Shown in pieces: positions 22,861 through 34,480 of a DNA stretch of 64,000 nucleotides. Each line of letters begins with the position of its first letter. Within the stretch, counting starts at the first letter, position 1. A model generated the notes under the pieces. It did not search any database. It was not told where the DNA came from and saw only the letters and a list, made by a program, of their open reading frames with translations. The translations under genes were made by a program, and so were the position numbers. Source of the DNA: Epiperipatus broadwayi (Eukaryota > Onychophora > Udeonychophora > Euonychophora > Peripatidae). The stretch is from contig JAQFVV010012495.1 in assembly GCA_028023455.1 (NCBI GenBank), positions 3,862,516-3,926,515 on the forward strand, written 5' to 3'.

Positions 22861-23849
22861 GCAATAAACACAGGTCTAACAAAAGAATTATGTTTGAAAC
22901 ATTAGAAAATTTCTAGAGTGTATAGATAAATGAAGTAAGCATTATTAAATATTTGTCATGTTTAATGAATTAATTATATATATAATAAAAAAAAAATGCA
23001 GATTTTCTTTTACTGATCTCAATAGTGATAAAATATTAAAAGTAGCATAATAAAAAATATGTATGTATTGTAAAATTTTTATCTATTCTCATGCAATGTT
23101 TCTCAGGATGGCCGCATTTGATGAAAAGTTACTTTTAATTTTTTAGCCCTGTGACATTTTGTAATTTTCATATGTATCATAAGAAAAACATAGTTTATTT
23201 TTTTGTGTTTTTCATATTTTCATGTAAGGTTAATCAATAAATATTATGGAATAGCTCTTACTAGAAATACGTTATTTTTTAAGATGTTACGTGCTTTTTT
23301 ATATAGAATCATTTTGTTCTAACATACTTCACATTCCCAAAATAGATTCTACATTTAGTATTGTTACTGCTGTTTCTCTATAGGAGACAAAGTAATCATC
23401 ACTTTAACTCAATTTACAAAAGTGTCATCTATGCTGATGAAATGGATATATGTATGTATCATTAGGATTTAGCCATTTTTGTGAACTGTTTGATGCAAAG
23501 TTATTTTGAATTCATTAACATTATTGACATCAGTAAAAAAAATCTATTTATATATACAATGTGTGTCTATATATATAATCTCAAAAAAACATTCATTATA
23601 TATTTGCCTTATTAATGAAAGAACTTTATTAACAACTCAATAATAATTAATATTTCAACCGAACCCCATTAGCTACCTTCAGAAGACAAAAATAATTACA
23701 ACAAAATATTTGAAAATGACTAACAATATTTGTAATAATAAATACAAACACATTATTAAACGTTTTTATTTAAGTAACAATATCTTTTTTTTACATTCTT
23801 TTATTTAAGTTACAATATCTGTTTGTTGGTTTGTTTATTTGGAAACACT
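22861..23849. other. AT-rich non-coding stretch
   Basis: No recognisable gene or repeat; a few short TA runs near 23,560. Confidence 0.5.
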
Positions 23850-24499
23850 TATAATCACTTTTATTATTTAATTTATAATAAAAATTTAAAATCAAGATGT
23901 AATACATTCAAAGTTAATAGAATTGGTTCAAATTTATTATATAAGAAAGAAATATTTAGAAAAGCAATGTGGGACTATAATATTTTAAGTTTTCTTAGAC
24001 CTAGGCCAATAGGTAAAAAAATTTTTGAATATTTTGATATCAAATTTACAATTCATTTTTAGAACTTTTATATGTTTTAAGTAAGGCTCACAAGAAAGTG
24101 ATATAGAGATTTTTTGGTTTCAATTTAAAGTTATAACAACATTTTAAAATCAAGGTTTAATAGATTTAAATTCAATATAATTTGTTGATATTTGTACATT
24201 TTTAAAATCACCATCTAAGTGATAGGACACTATAAAATTTTTAGTAGGTGACTATATTTTGATATCAAATTCATAAATTGTTATTAAAACTTCAATGTAT
24301 TTTAAATGATAAGAATGATTTTTTTTGTATTCAATCATAAAATTCATTTAGGTTAGAATAAAATAAAATTAGTTTACAGTTTAGTTTTGTTAAGTAGTTT
24401 TTTTAAAAAAATCAATTAAAAAAATGTCAAATACATTTTAACAAAAAGATATCTTCATATTTTAAGTTAACTAATGCCTTATTATATATATTTACAATT

Positions 24500-24645
24500 A
24501 TGCACATATACTAAATATGATATATACATAAGGAGTATACATATTAACTTAATGCAGAACTATCTAGTGATATATATATATATATATATATATATAAGTG
24601 TCAAATTGATTTAAAATAAAATCATATATATTAAATATGTCAAAT
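24500..24645 (+). repeat. Direct repeat flanking the RTE LINE, copy 1
   Basis: 'taaatatgatatatacataaggagtatacatatta' here matches 28,030-28,145, on the other side of the RTE LINE, in the same orientation and through 'cagaactatcta' and 'aagtgtcaa-ttgatttaaaat'. It contains a (TA)n run. Confidence 0.65.
24570..24596. repeat. (TA)n microsatellite
   Basis: About thirteen TA units in perfect tandem inside the direct repeat. Confidence 0.95.
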
Positions 24646-24790
24646 TGATTTAAAGTAAAATTATACATATTAAGTAAAATTTGTTTACAATACAGTTTGG
24701 GTAAGCATTTTTAAAAATAAAAAATTTTCATTCAAAATAAAAATGTCAAACACTTTTCACTTAAAAATATATTTCATATTTTTAGCTATT

Positions 24791-27760
24791 TAATGATTTA
24801 TTCATCATCATCAACCATTATCAATCCACTGCAGAATGACAGTCTCTCCAAGTTCAATCCATCTTCTCCGAACTTTAGCTTCTCTTCTCCACATTACCCT
24901 GCACACTTTCTTATTTCATCCATCCATCTCACATGTGGGCTCTTTCTAGGTCTTTTACAATCTCTTGGAATCCAGTTTAAGATTCAATTGTTCATCTATT
25001 ATCATCTCTTCTAGCAATATGGCTGGACCAACTCCATTTCAGTCTTTTAATTTTTTCAGTGAGGTTAGTAACACCTGTTTGTTCTCTTACCCATATATTG
25101 CATTTCAATCTCTTCTTGTTACTCCCAACATGCATCTCTCCATACTTCTTTGAGTAGTCTGAAGCTCTGTAATGCTCTTCTAGTAAGTTTCCAAGTCTCA
25201 GATCCACAAGTAAGAAGTGGAAAATCACATTTATTAAAAAACCTTCCTTTTCAAACACATAGGCATATTTCCTTTTAGTATCAAGTTATTTCTACCAAAA
25301 GCACTCCAAACAAGTTTAATTCTATGATTAATTTTATCCATTATGCTTTCATCTGTATTAATAATCTGACCAAGGTATTTGTAACTGTTAACTTTTTCTA
25401 ACTCATCATAATCAATCTTTATTTTCATATTTTGATAAAATCCATTAAACATTACTTTAGACTTTTTAACATTTATCTTTAGTCCTACTTTCCTACTTTC
25501 ATCTGATAATTCCTGCAACATTCCCGGCAGTTCTAAAGCATTATTTACAAAAACAACTACATCATCTTCAAAATCTAAATGACTTATATAATCTCCATTT
25601 ACTTTCACTCCTTTAGCTTCCCATTTTAATCCACAAAATATTTTTGCAGCACTGCTGTAAAAAGTTTTGGATATATGGAGTCACCCTGTCTTACACCCTT
25701 CTCAATGTTGACTTTCCTAGTATCATTATGTAATGTAATTGTTGCTGTTGCATTTTTTATAAATATTCTTTAAAATATGATAATATCCTGGATCTGTACC
25801 TTGATGATCCAATGCTTTCATCACTGAAGAAATGTTTATAGAATCAAATGCCTTTTCATAATCTACAAATCCAAAGCATAATGGCAACTCTTATTCATTT
25901 GTCCTTTCTATAACTTCTCTCAATACCTGAATATGATCCATTGTACTAAAACCACTTTTAAATCCAGTTTGTTCTTTTGGTTGGTGGAAATTCAATGTTC
26001 TCTGTAGACAAGTTGAAATTATCTTGGTAAAAATTTTGTATAAAACTGATAAAAGGCTGATAGGTCTGTAATTTCTAATACCTTCTTTATCAGCTTTTTT
26101 AAATATTAATATTAATACTGCATTCTTCCAATCATCTGGTACATCTTTATCATTTAGACATTTGGTATATAATTTTGCTAAAAAAAAAATCTATTTCTTC
26201 ACCTGTTTCTTTTAATATATCAATTATAATTTCATCATTACCTGGAGCCTTTCCTTTCTTCATACATTTAATTGCATGTCTCACTTCATCATTAAAAATT
26301 CTGGGCAATTTGGAAGATATGTAATAGATATAGGAGGTACTTGTTCTTCATTACTATATAATTCTTGATAAAAATCTTCTACCCATTTCATGATGTCATC
26401 TCTCTTTTTAGTAATAATTCCATCTTTTTTTCTTATTGCAGATATAAATTTCCTACCAATACCAAAATGTTGTTTTATATTCTTGAGATTTTTATTTTCT
26501 TTTACAGCTTTTCTTGCTATTTCACAGTTATACTTTCTTATATCATATTCAATTCTTTTCTGCACCATTTTACAAAATTCGAGATATTCAATCCTTTTTA
26601 ATGCATCATTTTTGTATATCTTCATATTCCTTCTTTTCTTCATAAATTCTTTAGTCTCAATAGAAATTTTATTGTTCAATTTCTGCTTTTTTCTACCAGT
26701 TATCTTTGTTGCAGTTTTTAAGTATATCAGTTATTTTCATATTAATTTCTTTCGAATATGAATCATGTTCAAAATCTACTAATACTTGAAACCGATTTGT
26801 AAGTTCTAATTTAAATTCATTAGAATGTTTCTGAAGATTAGAAATATTAACTGTAAATATTGTTTTCCTTAATAATTTTTGTCTCTCTAGTTTTGCCTTA
26901 ACATGTATCTTACATCTTACTAATCGATGATCACTTCCTGTGTTAAATTTATTAAGAACATTACAATCTTAAAATATGTATTTTCTGTTAGTCAAAATAT
27001 AATCCAATTCTGCTGTACTTTCATTTGGATGCTTCCATGTCCATTTCCTTTTACCATTTTTCTCAAAAAAAGAATTCATAATATAAAGTTTTTCTTTTTC
27101 TGCAAACTCCACAAGTCTATGTCCTCTCTCATTTCTATTACCATAACCAAAATTACCTACAGCAATTTCATCTTTCATTTGTCTACCAATTCTAGCATTA
27201 AAGTCTCCCATAACAATTTTAAAATGTTGTTTACTCTGATCAAAAGCCTTTTGTGAGAACTTGTTGGGGCATAAACCTGAATTATCTACATTTGGTATCT
27301 GCTATTATATTGTATAACTAATCTTGCCACTCTTTCCGATACACCATCAATCTCCACAATGTTGTTCTTCCACTTTTTATTTATAATAAATCCTACTCCA
27401 CTTGTATTTCCAATATTTGTACCTTTATAATAAAGTACATGTCCACTTTTTAAATTCATTGTCTCTTCAGCTCTTCTTCTAACTTCACAAAGTCCAATAA
27501 CATCCCATTTAATATAAGCCAGTTCTTCTAATTTTTGCAATCTTCCTTCACTTGAGAGTGATATGCAGTTTTAAGTACCTAAATAAAAAGTCATCATCAA
27601 ATGGCAGACTGGATTTGCAATCAGGAGATTCTTAGCACCCTCTGTCTTCGACCACCAACCGCTGCCTTGGTTGGTGATTTTACAGCCTCCTGGAAATAAG
27701 GGCCATGATTTATTTCTGTCTATCATAATTGTATATATTGGAAAAATATTTATCATTTAC
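24791..27760 (-). mobile_element. RTE-type LINE, nearly complete but frameshifted
   Basis: Reading the minus strand, the element holds an AP-like endonuclease followed by reverse transcriptase and the RTE C-terminus. The 3' end is the 'tcatcatcatcaacc' tail (here reversed). Two shorter copies of the same 3' end lie at 38,336 and 48,240 and an internal fragment at 63,065, so it is a repeated family. About 27,590-27,760 would be 5' UTR. A 110-bp direct repeat (24,500 and 28,030) flanks the whole. Confidence 0.85.
24960..27590 (-). pseudogene. RTE endonuclease-reverse transcriptase polyprotein
   Basis: The N-terminal endonuclease has IKWDVIGLCEVRR (about 27,510-27,470), GVGFI and SERVARL, then MGDFNARIG (27,211 onward), RKWTWKHP and ELDYIL. 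A linker frame lies at 26,679-26,281. The RT shows RNYRPISLL (about 26,075-26,050), FVDYEKAFD (25,870-25,840), KGVRQGDS (about 25,702-25,680) and the catalytic box LDFEDDVVV (about 25,578-25,555), where the usual F/Y-A-D-D has become F-E-D-D. KVNSYKYLGQII follows. The C-terminus has RLKWSW--HIARRDDNR, which is typical of RTE proteins. At least three frameshifts break the frame, most of them in the RT. The order and motifs are clear; the copy is not functional but is not old. Confidence 0.85.
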
Positions 27761-28029
27761 ACAAACATTCATTCTGCCTTATCAGGCAACTGAGAAGAAA
27801 GACCATGGTGTTTCTTGATCTTAAACTCAGAGATAAAAAGCCAATAAACTTGACACACTGACTAATGTATGTTGGTGAGCAGCCCATCCAAGTTTGTATA
27901 CTATATGAATAATCACATAGTAATAACAGCTGCAATGACAAGAATGTATGGAGTGGGCATTAGGAATTTGCCCTGCTCGGTTTTTTTTAAGGCCTCCAAG
28001 AGAAATTAAAGGGTCTCCTTTCAGTTAAC

Positions 28030-28145
28030 CACATACCAAATATGATATATGCTTAAGGAGTATGCATATTATCTTATATCAGAACTATCTACTGATATAT
28101 ATATATCAACTATAAGTGTCAAGTTGATTTAAAATATAATAGTTT
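28030..28145 (+). repeat. Direct repeat flanking the RTE LINE, copy 2
   Basis: Second copy of the repeat at 24,500-24,645, same orientation, with a shorter TA run. Between 27,757 and 28,020, next to the LINE, a string 'aaacattcattctgccttatca' is shared in inverted orientation with 48,606-48,650, so a further repeat is present there. Confidence 0.6.
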
Positions 28146-28210
28146 TACATTTTAATTTGCAGTGCCAATAATAAAAAGTCAAAAATAAATAGAGATAAAA
28201 AACTGTTTTA

Positions 28211-28487
28211 TATTGAATGTTTTTATTTACATGCACTAAAAAGCAAAAAAAAAAAATTTTTCAACCACAAATGGGTTTTTTAGATTTAACTTGAAATAAA
28301 AGCATAAGGGATCCAGAAATTAATTATGTCACTCCCTATGTTTCTTAACAAGAGTTTGATTTAAATTACTTTCTGGCAACCCTGTCCATACTTTTATTTC
28401 GAGTTAAATCTCGAAACCCTAATTGTGTTTGAAGAAACAATTATTTTTTTTGCTTTTTAATGCATGGTAAATAAAAGCATTTAATAT
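28211..28487. mobile_element. Foldback MITE
   Basis: The arms are inverted copies: 'tgtttttatttacatgcactaaaaagc' on the left and 'gctttttaatgcatggtaaataaaagca' on the right. Inner homology continues through 'gatttaacttgaaataaaagca' and its partner near 28,395-28,415. There is no coding capacity and no clear target duplication. Confidence 0.65.
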
Positions 28488-29546
28488 TTAAAAAATCTAT
28501 TTATTTTTAAACACTAACTTCCTTTGATGTTAAAAGTGATTCATAGTTGTAATGACTTATGAATGTTTTCACTTATGTATTTGGATGTAGTTTTTACTAA
28601 TAATTTTTACTTGAACAATTATTTTTTTAATTAGGTTTAATTACAGTTGTGAAGAAAATTTTGTAGAATTTTTGTAATTTTACTACCTATCTTTTTTATT
28701 ATATGTTTATTCTATTTTGAAAATAATAAAATATATAAATAAGTAGACAAATGTATGTAAACATTATACATACTATAAATTTGTATATATATATATTGTA
28801 ATGGAAAATATAAAATAAAAACAATGCTAATGAAGCAACGCTGTCTCATAAATAGCAATATTTTCCTGTTGGACAAGACAAAAATGCAATGAGCAATTAA
28901 TAAAATAATGGATGAAAAGCTACCTTTGAGCAAGCTAGAAATTTAATGGAACAATAAAATACTGGTCATCAACAATAGTAAATAATATGGTAAGTGAAAA
29001 CCAACCAACAACAATATGGATAAAAAACTAAAATGTTCACTGAATATCTTTCAGATTTGAGTAATCATAAATACAATATAAAATAGTATAAGTGAGCAGA
29101 GCTAGCTGACCTGTAAATGACTCATAGATTTGGGTGACCAAGTGTAACAAATAAAATTAAGAACCGAGTAATATTCTCCAATTATACACTATGTATTTGG
29201 GCAACGTAAAGTATCAAATAAACATGGTACTTAGACAACTAAAAAAAAAAACTAATAAAGAAACAAATCACATGAATTTGTAAGACATTAATGGGTTCAG
29301 AGATGTGTTTTTTTGGCAAAGAAAATAAAATTTAATAAGTGATAATTTATTTGCTGATAAGGTATATGATGGGATATGCAATTAAATATCTTAATAATAA
29401 AATAAATTGTGTGATAGGTCAATCAACAAGTAATTAGATCAATAATAAATATAAATTTATTAATGTAAACATTAACTCATTGAGGTCGTTAAAACAAATA
29501 ATTTAATTTGATAAATAGCTACAATCTAACATCTTACAATTGATAT
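28488..29546. other. AT-rich non-coding stretch
   Basis: No recognisable gene or repeat. Confidence 0.5.
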
Positions 29547-29554
29547 GTATAATT

Positions 29555-29905
29555 CAGGGGTCCCCAACTCTATGCCCGTGGACCATTTTACATGTGCCCA
29601 CCGATATCCGAATACGATAAAAAAATTATTTTTCTGATACAAATAAATTTAATTTTAAAAATTTCTTATAAATTATTCTATTATATTGTAATCAAATTGT
29701 AGCGAATACTATATTTTTACAGCATAGAAATATAAACGTTAATTATATGTTAAAATTTTATTTTTGAAATAAATATTTTTTTGTACATTATGTGTATTAT
29801 TAACAATATCCAACTATAAATTTACATTAAAAAAATAAATGGTGCCCACAACCTAGCCAGTATTATATAATGTGCTTTTAAGTGGAAAAAGGTTGGGGAC
29901 CCCTG
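29555..29905. mobile_element. hAT MITE with 8-bp duplication
   Basis: The terminal inverted repeats are CAGGGGTCCCCAAC at the left and GTTGGGGACCCCTG at the right, the well-known hAT-type end. The 8-bp duplication gtataatt (29,547-29,554 and 29,906-29,913) is the length expected for hAT. Inside is AT-rich DNA with no transposase. Because the ends are still nearly perfect, this copy is probably fairly young. Confidence 0.92.
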
Positions 29906-29913
29906 GTATAATT

Positions 29914-31036
29914 TATTCCTACCATATTGCAATCAAACAATTTGAGCTACAATTAAAATTATCATTATTACATACAATCAAGTCATAAAGGGTTAACTAC
30001 AGAATTTTTTCTCACATAAAAAATTATAAAATGTAATTGAATTTTAATGTTATTATTTTTTGTATTTTAAAGAAAATAGCTCATATCATTCACAATCAAG
30101 CAATGATTTTATAATACAAGTTCTTTTATAGTTTTGAACTAAATTATATGAAATATTAGTTATATTTCCAAAATTTGATGGTTCTCTAAAAGTAATACAT
30201 TAATAATTAATTCAAGTTTAATTTACTTGATTTTTTTTATTGAAATGCATATTGACTGATAAAAATAACACTGCTTTATAATTAAAGACAAAAGATTATT
30301 TTGATAAATATTCTTCAGAGATTACCATTATATATTTTTAACTATTATTTACAAGTGAAATTCACCCAAATAGACAATTCCAAGAAATTTATCTGTTAGT
30401 ATCTGTTACCAAGTTAGGCAGATGTGTAATTTTGATTTAAGCTTCCATATCCTGCAGCATTTTCTTTGACTTTTCCATGCTAGCAGATACAAACATAGGA
30501 ATCCATAAACATTTTTAATTATTAGATGATATCCAATTATTTCTCCTGTAAATATCACAATCCATGGTAAATTTAATGGTTTTAGCTCCATGGAAGTTAA
30601 GGACAGTATGTGTTGTTAATCATTCTATTTTAATCATAAAGATATCAAATGAAGAAAAGTTTGTGCTATTTCCCTCCTAAGTAATTCTCTACTCACAAAT
30701 ATCATTTGTTTGCTTCAAATCCAAAATCTATTGATAAAAATATGTAAAAGTAAAACATAAGTTTTAAAGAAAAAATATATGTATATTTCTTACTGAGCTT
30801 GTTTTATATTTTGATGACCAATAAAAAAAATGATGCAATCTTTTTCTTTTAAACACAAGCTCATGAATGTATACATACCTTTCTTTTAATCTTAATAAGG
30901 CATTGTTATCATTCAATGTGATTTAATAAAATATTTCATTTTTTAAATTTAATAAATAAAGTGTCAATTCTCTCTACATTTATCCAAAGTAATAAACATA
31001 TTTACTAAACATATGACTTTTAATTTATTTATTTTT
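29914..31036. other. AT-rich non-coding stretch
   Basis: No recognisable gene or repeat. Confidence 0.5.
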
Positions 31037-31135
31037 TCATATGTCATAGCATCGGCCAGGAGGCAAAACCACAACCATCTGCAAACAACTACTTGCTTGC
31101 AAGGCAGCTGCGATGACCTCTCGGCTAACAATGCT
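31037..31135 (-). mobile_element. tRNA-Val-derived SINE, degraded copy
   Basis: Antisense copy of the SINE at 16,082-16,181: poly-T, then 'catatgtcatagcatcggcc', the 'gcttgcaaggcagctg' anticodon-arm region (anticodon loop now CTTGCAA) and 'gctaacaatgctt' at the tRNA 5' end. Several changes in the T arm show age. A clean target duplication was not found. A string at about 31,250-31,295 (gccatgaattatgctatattttgttcc) recurs near 38,205-38,235 and marks another, unnamed, repeat. Confidence 0.7.
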
Positions 31136-31595
31136 TGATGCTTAGTTTTCTTTATTTAGTTACTCATAAACTACAAAGAGAACTATATATATATTGCCTT
31201 TTAAAAGACACAACTTTAATTTTAATACATAAAATAAAATTCCATATACAATGGAGCCATGAATTATGCTATATTTTGTTCCAATATTTCCTCAGGTTCA
31301 AATATAGCTATGATTATGATGCTCATCATCAAAAGTGCACTCATCTAAATAAAATCCACTTCATAAAACATACACACATAATGTATACAAAAGAATTGCA
31401 TATACAATAAAGAAAAAATTAATATTAAAAATAATTCATGAATATGGAGCACAATAAATAACAATGAAATGTGGGTGAACACGTAAATAGTATAAACAGA
31501 GGCAAAACTCTCCATACAGTAGCGCCATACAGTGCAAGCTAGATTAATCCATGAATGTAAAAAGATTTGTGCATAAATCCCTATTTAATGCCTAT

Positions 31596-31660
31596 TCGTC
31601 TGATATCTATAGGATAGTTTCTAGCTTGTGGCTTTCATCAGTTAGGATCCTTGGATCTGA
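31596..31660 (-). ncRNA. Family A hammerhead, partly decayed
   Basis: CTGATGA (31,635-31,641) and GAAA (31,618-31,621) are intact and stem II AGC/GCT pairs. The stem III palindrome is broken (ACTATC) and stem I is damaged. Confidence 0.5.
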
Positions 31661-32825
31661 GAGTACTGCACCTATATCTTAAGATCTAATTCAACCATAC
31701 AGTAGTCACCTTTTACTTTTTAGTAAACTATAAAGCTATGAGTCCAAAATGAAAACATGACAGTATTTCAATCCAAGCGTGTTCACTTATATAGTCATGC
31801 AGACCTAAAACCAGTTCAGAATCTATTCATTTTGGTATTTTTGATTCTTTTATAATGATAGCCACTATCATCATGCTCACTATTTCTTCAAATTGTTAAA
31901 ATAGAAGCAAAATTCTCCATACAGTAGTACCATCCAGTGCAAGCCAGAGTAACCATTGGATGCAAAAAGGTGCATAAAATCTCTACCTAGTAGTGCCTAC
32001 TCATCCATTCCATTGACTACTCTGGCTTGCACTGTGTGGCATTACTGTATGAAGAGTTTGTTTTAACAGTTTGTATAAGCATAGGAAATAGTTATCATCA
32101 CATGATCACTATTCTTTATGCTTATACAAGCTGTTTACATAGAGGCTAAACTCCCCATACAGTAGCAACACTCAGTGCAAGCCAGAGGTATCAATAGATG
32201 CAAAAAGGTTTGTGCATAAATTTCTATTTAGTGCTTACTCATCCAATATCCAGACTAATTTCTACTTTGTTGCTTTCATCAATGAGGAGGCTTGAATCTG
32301 AGAGCCCTGCATCTAGATCTTAGGATCCACACCAGAAAACACCTTTTATCTTATTAGCTAACTATAAAGTTTTGAATCCAAAATGAAAACACAAAATATT
32401 TTCAATTCAAGCTTATTAGCTTGTATAGTTGAATAGATATGAACTCAGTTCAACATCCATACTTTTTGGTATCTTTGGTTCTTTAATAATCACAGTCACC
32501 ATAATCCCATTGGACAGGATTGGCAGTAAACTATTAAACAGCACATGATCATTATGCTTTATGCTTACACAAGCTGTTTACACAGAGGCTAAACTCCCAC
32601 AGTAGCATTATTCAGTGCAAGCCAGAGTAGTCAATGGGTGCTCATAGCAGTACTGTTTGGAGAGTTTAGCTCTGTGTAAACAGCTCGTGTAAGCATAAAG
32701 AATTATGAATGGTGTACTGAGTTCAGATCTATACAACTATACAAGCTAATAAGCTTGAATTGAAAACATTTTTATTTTTATTTTGGGCTGAAAGCTTTAT
32801 AGTTAGCTAATAAGGTAAAAGGTGG

Positions 32826-32868
32826 CTCCTCACTGATGAAAGTCACAAGCTAGAAATTAATCTGGGGA
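32826..32868 (+). ncRNA. Family A hammerhead with altered but self-complementary stem III
   Basis: Inner stem I TCCTCA/TGGGGA, core CTGATGA (32,833-32,839), stem II AGT/GCT with loop CACAA, GAAA (32,853-32,856), then ATTAAT instead of ACTAGT. ATTAAT is again a palindrome and leaves an AUC cleavage triplet. The outer stem I is missing because the upstream flank is deleted. Confidence 0.6.
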
Positions 32869-33612
32869 TATTGGATGAGTAGGCACTAGATAAGAATTTA
32901 TAAACCTTCTTTCATCCATTGGTTATTCTGGCTTGCACAGAGTGGCGCTACTGTATGGGGAGTTTAACTTCTGTGTAAATAGTGATCATGTGATGTTTAG
33001 GGATTTAATAAATAATATAAACAAATTAATATTATCTCTAGTATAAAAGCCTCATAAATATTAAAGAACTATACTGGGTAATTTTGAAATAAGTTTTGAT
33101 TCAGCAAATAAAGCAACTCAGTACGTTTTGTAAGCTAAAAAATTTAGAGGAAAATTAGATTTTTTGCTATTAACGTTATATTTCTTTTTTTTCTTTTTTT
33201 TTTTTTTAAAAAAAAAACCATTATATTTCATCTAAAAATCCTATAAATAATTATTTATTTTATTTATAAATCATTTCAATCAATAACTATTAATGAATGA
33301 AATTTTTTTTATTCATCTTACTAAATTTGGAATGTATACCAAACTGTAACGTTGTTCATAATTACATTATAAATATTTTATAAATGAGCAGCTAGCTTTA
33401 TTACTAGTATCTATAACTACTAAACAACGTAACATCTTTTTATCAAATCCCGATACCTTTTAATTTTTTTTCTTAATATACTTAATAACTGAAATACAAG
33501 CTTATTATATACCTATATCAATATATGTAATATATAGAATATATGAGCACAGACTTTCACACCACAAAGTCATCACTGATAATACACTTGAATACATATA
33601 TGTCGAAAAGAT

Positions 33613-33675
33613 CAATAATCGCCAATATACGTATTTCATGCTAAACCAGCAATCATCAGTTGGTCCAGATTATCA
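33613..33675 (-). ncRNA. Family B hammerhead ribozyme, left arm
   Basis: On the minus strand: outer stem I GATAATC/GATTATT, inner stem I CCAA/TTGG, core CTGATGA (complement at 33,653-33,659), stem II TGCT/AGCA with loop GGTTT, GAAA (complement at 33,634-33,637), and stem III ATACGTAT, a perfect 8-base palindrome. Predicted cleavage follows AUA. All core residues are intact. Confidence 0.82.
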
Positions 33676-34414
33676 TCTCCACACATATATGCAATAAGTG
33701 CTCAGATATATAATAAGATAAGCCAATCTTCATATCTTAATTGGACAGGCTTCAATCCACTCCACACTCCAACTCTTCAACCGTCCATCCAATTGAAAAT
33801 CTGATAATGGAACGTCAAAGGTCACCCTGAGGTCGAGATTCTTGTCACACCCATGTTGACCTAAAGTCAATCTGACCCCTCATGTACAGGGCATAATCCA
33901 TTTAATACATATACAAGGGATATGCAAACATTCTCTACTATGTAATAACTGAAATACAGGCTTATTATATACCTATGTCAATATATGTAATATATAGGGT
34001 ATATGAGCACTTTATTTATTTTTTTGACATATATGTGTTCAAGTGTACTAGTGATATGAGATAGAGTGGTGAGTGGTGTGAAAGTCTGTGCTCATATACC
34101 CTATATTACATATATTGATATAGGTATATAAGCCTGTATTTCAGTTATTACATAATAGAGATGTCTGCCCATCCCTTGTATATGTATTAAATGGATTATG
34201 TCCTGTATATGAGGGGTCATATTGACTTTAGGTCAACATGGGTATGACAAGAATTGTGGCCTCAGGGTGGCCTTTGAGTGTTCCATCATAAGATTTTCAA
34301 GTGGATGGATGTTTGAAGAGTTGGAGAGTGGAGTGAATTGAAGCCTGTCAATTAAGGTATGACGATTGGCTATCTTAATATATATCTGAGCACTTGTTGC
34401 ATATATGTATGGAG

Positions 34415-34480
34415 ATGATAATCTGGACCAACTGACGATTGCTGGTTTAGTGTGAAATATGTATATTGGTGATTATTTAT
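34415..34480 (+). ncRNA. Family B hammerhead ribozyme, right arm
   Basis: Outer stem I GATAATC (34,417-34,423) with GATTATT (34,471-34,477), inner stem CCAA/TTGG, core CTGACGA (34,432-34,438; the variable position is C, still allowed), stem II TGCT/AGTG kept by two G-U pairs, GAAA (34,454-34,457), stem III ATATGTAT with one central U-G. Predicted cleavage after A34465. Confidence 0.78.

Larger units (their letters stand above)
23850..24790. repeat. Diverged tandem repeats
   Basis: Units of roughly 250-350 bp recur: 'aaaatcaagatgtaatacattcaaa' at 23,890 against 'aaaatcaaggtttaatagattt' at 24,148, each followed by a 'gaatattttgatatcaaatt' type string. 'gtttacagtttagttttgttaag' at 24,373 matches 'gtttacaatacagtttgggtaag' at 24,683, and 'tgtcaaattgatttaaa' occurs twice at 24,599-24,660. 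Short open frames here are by-products. The block abuts the RTE LINE. Confidence 0.5.
31497..33000. mobile_element. Cluster of nested family A hammerhead elements
   Basis: At least five family A segments lie head to tail or inverted: antisense arms starting near 31,500, 31,905, 32,145 and 32,580, and sense arms ending near 32,070, 32,690 and 32,985. The tail occurs in both directions, for example 'catcacatgatcactattctttatgctt' near 32,098 and 'gtgatcatgtgatg' near 32,980. Interiors share a 'caaaatgaaaacac' and 'ttggtatctttggttctttaat' spacer. Ribozymes are at about 31,596-31,660 (minus), 32,240-32,300 (minus) and 32,826-32,868 (plus). The 31,905-32,070 and 32,580-32,690 segments have lost it. 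Confidence 0.75.

Noticed and set aside
26365-26761. Plus-strand open frames of up to 123 codons
   Set aside because: Antisense shadows of the RTE LINE linker region; hydrophobic content is what an A-rich coding strand gives in reverse.
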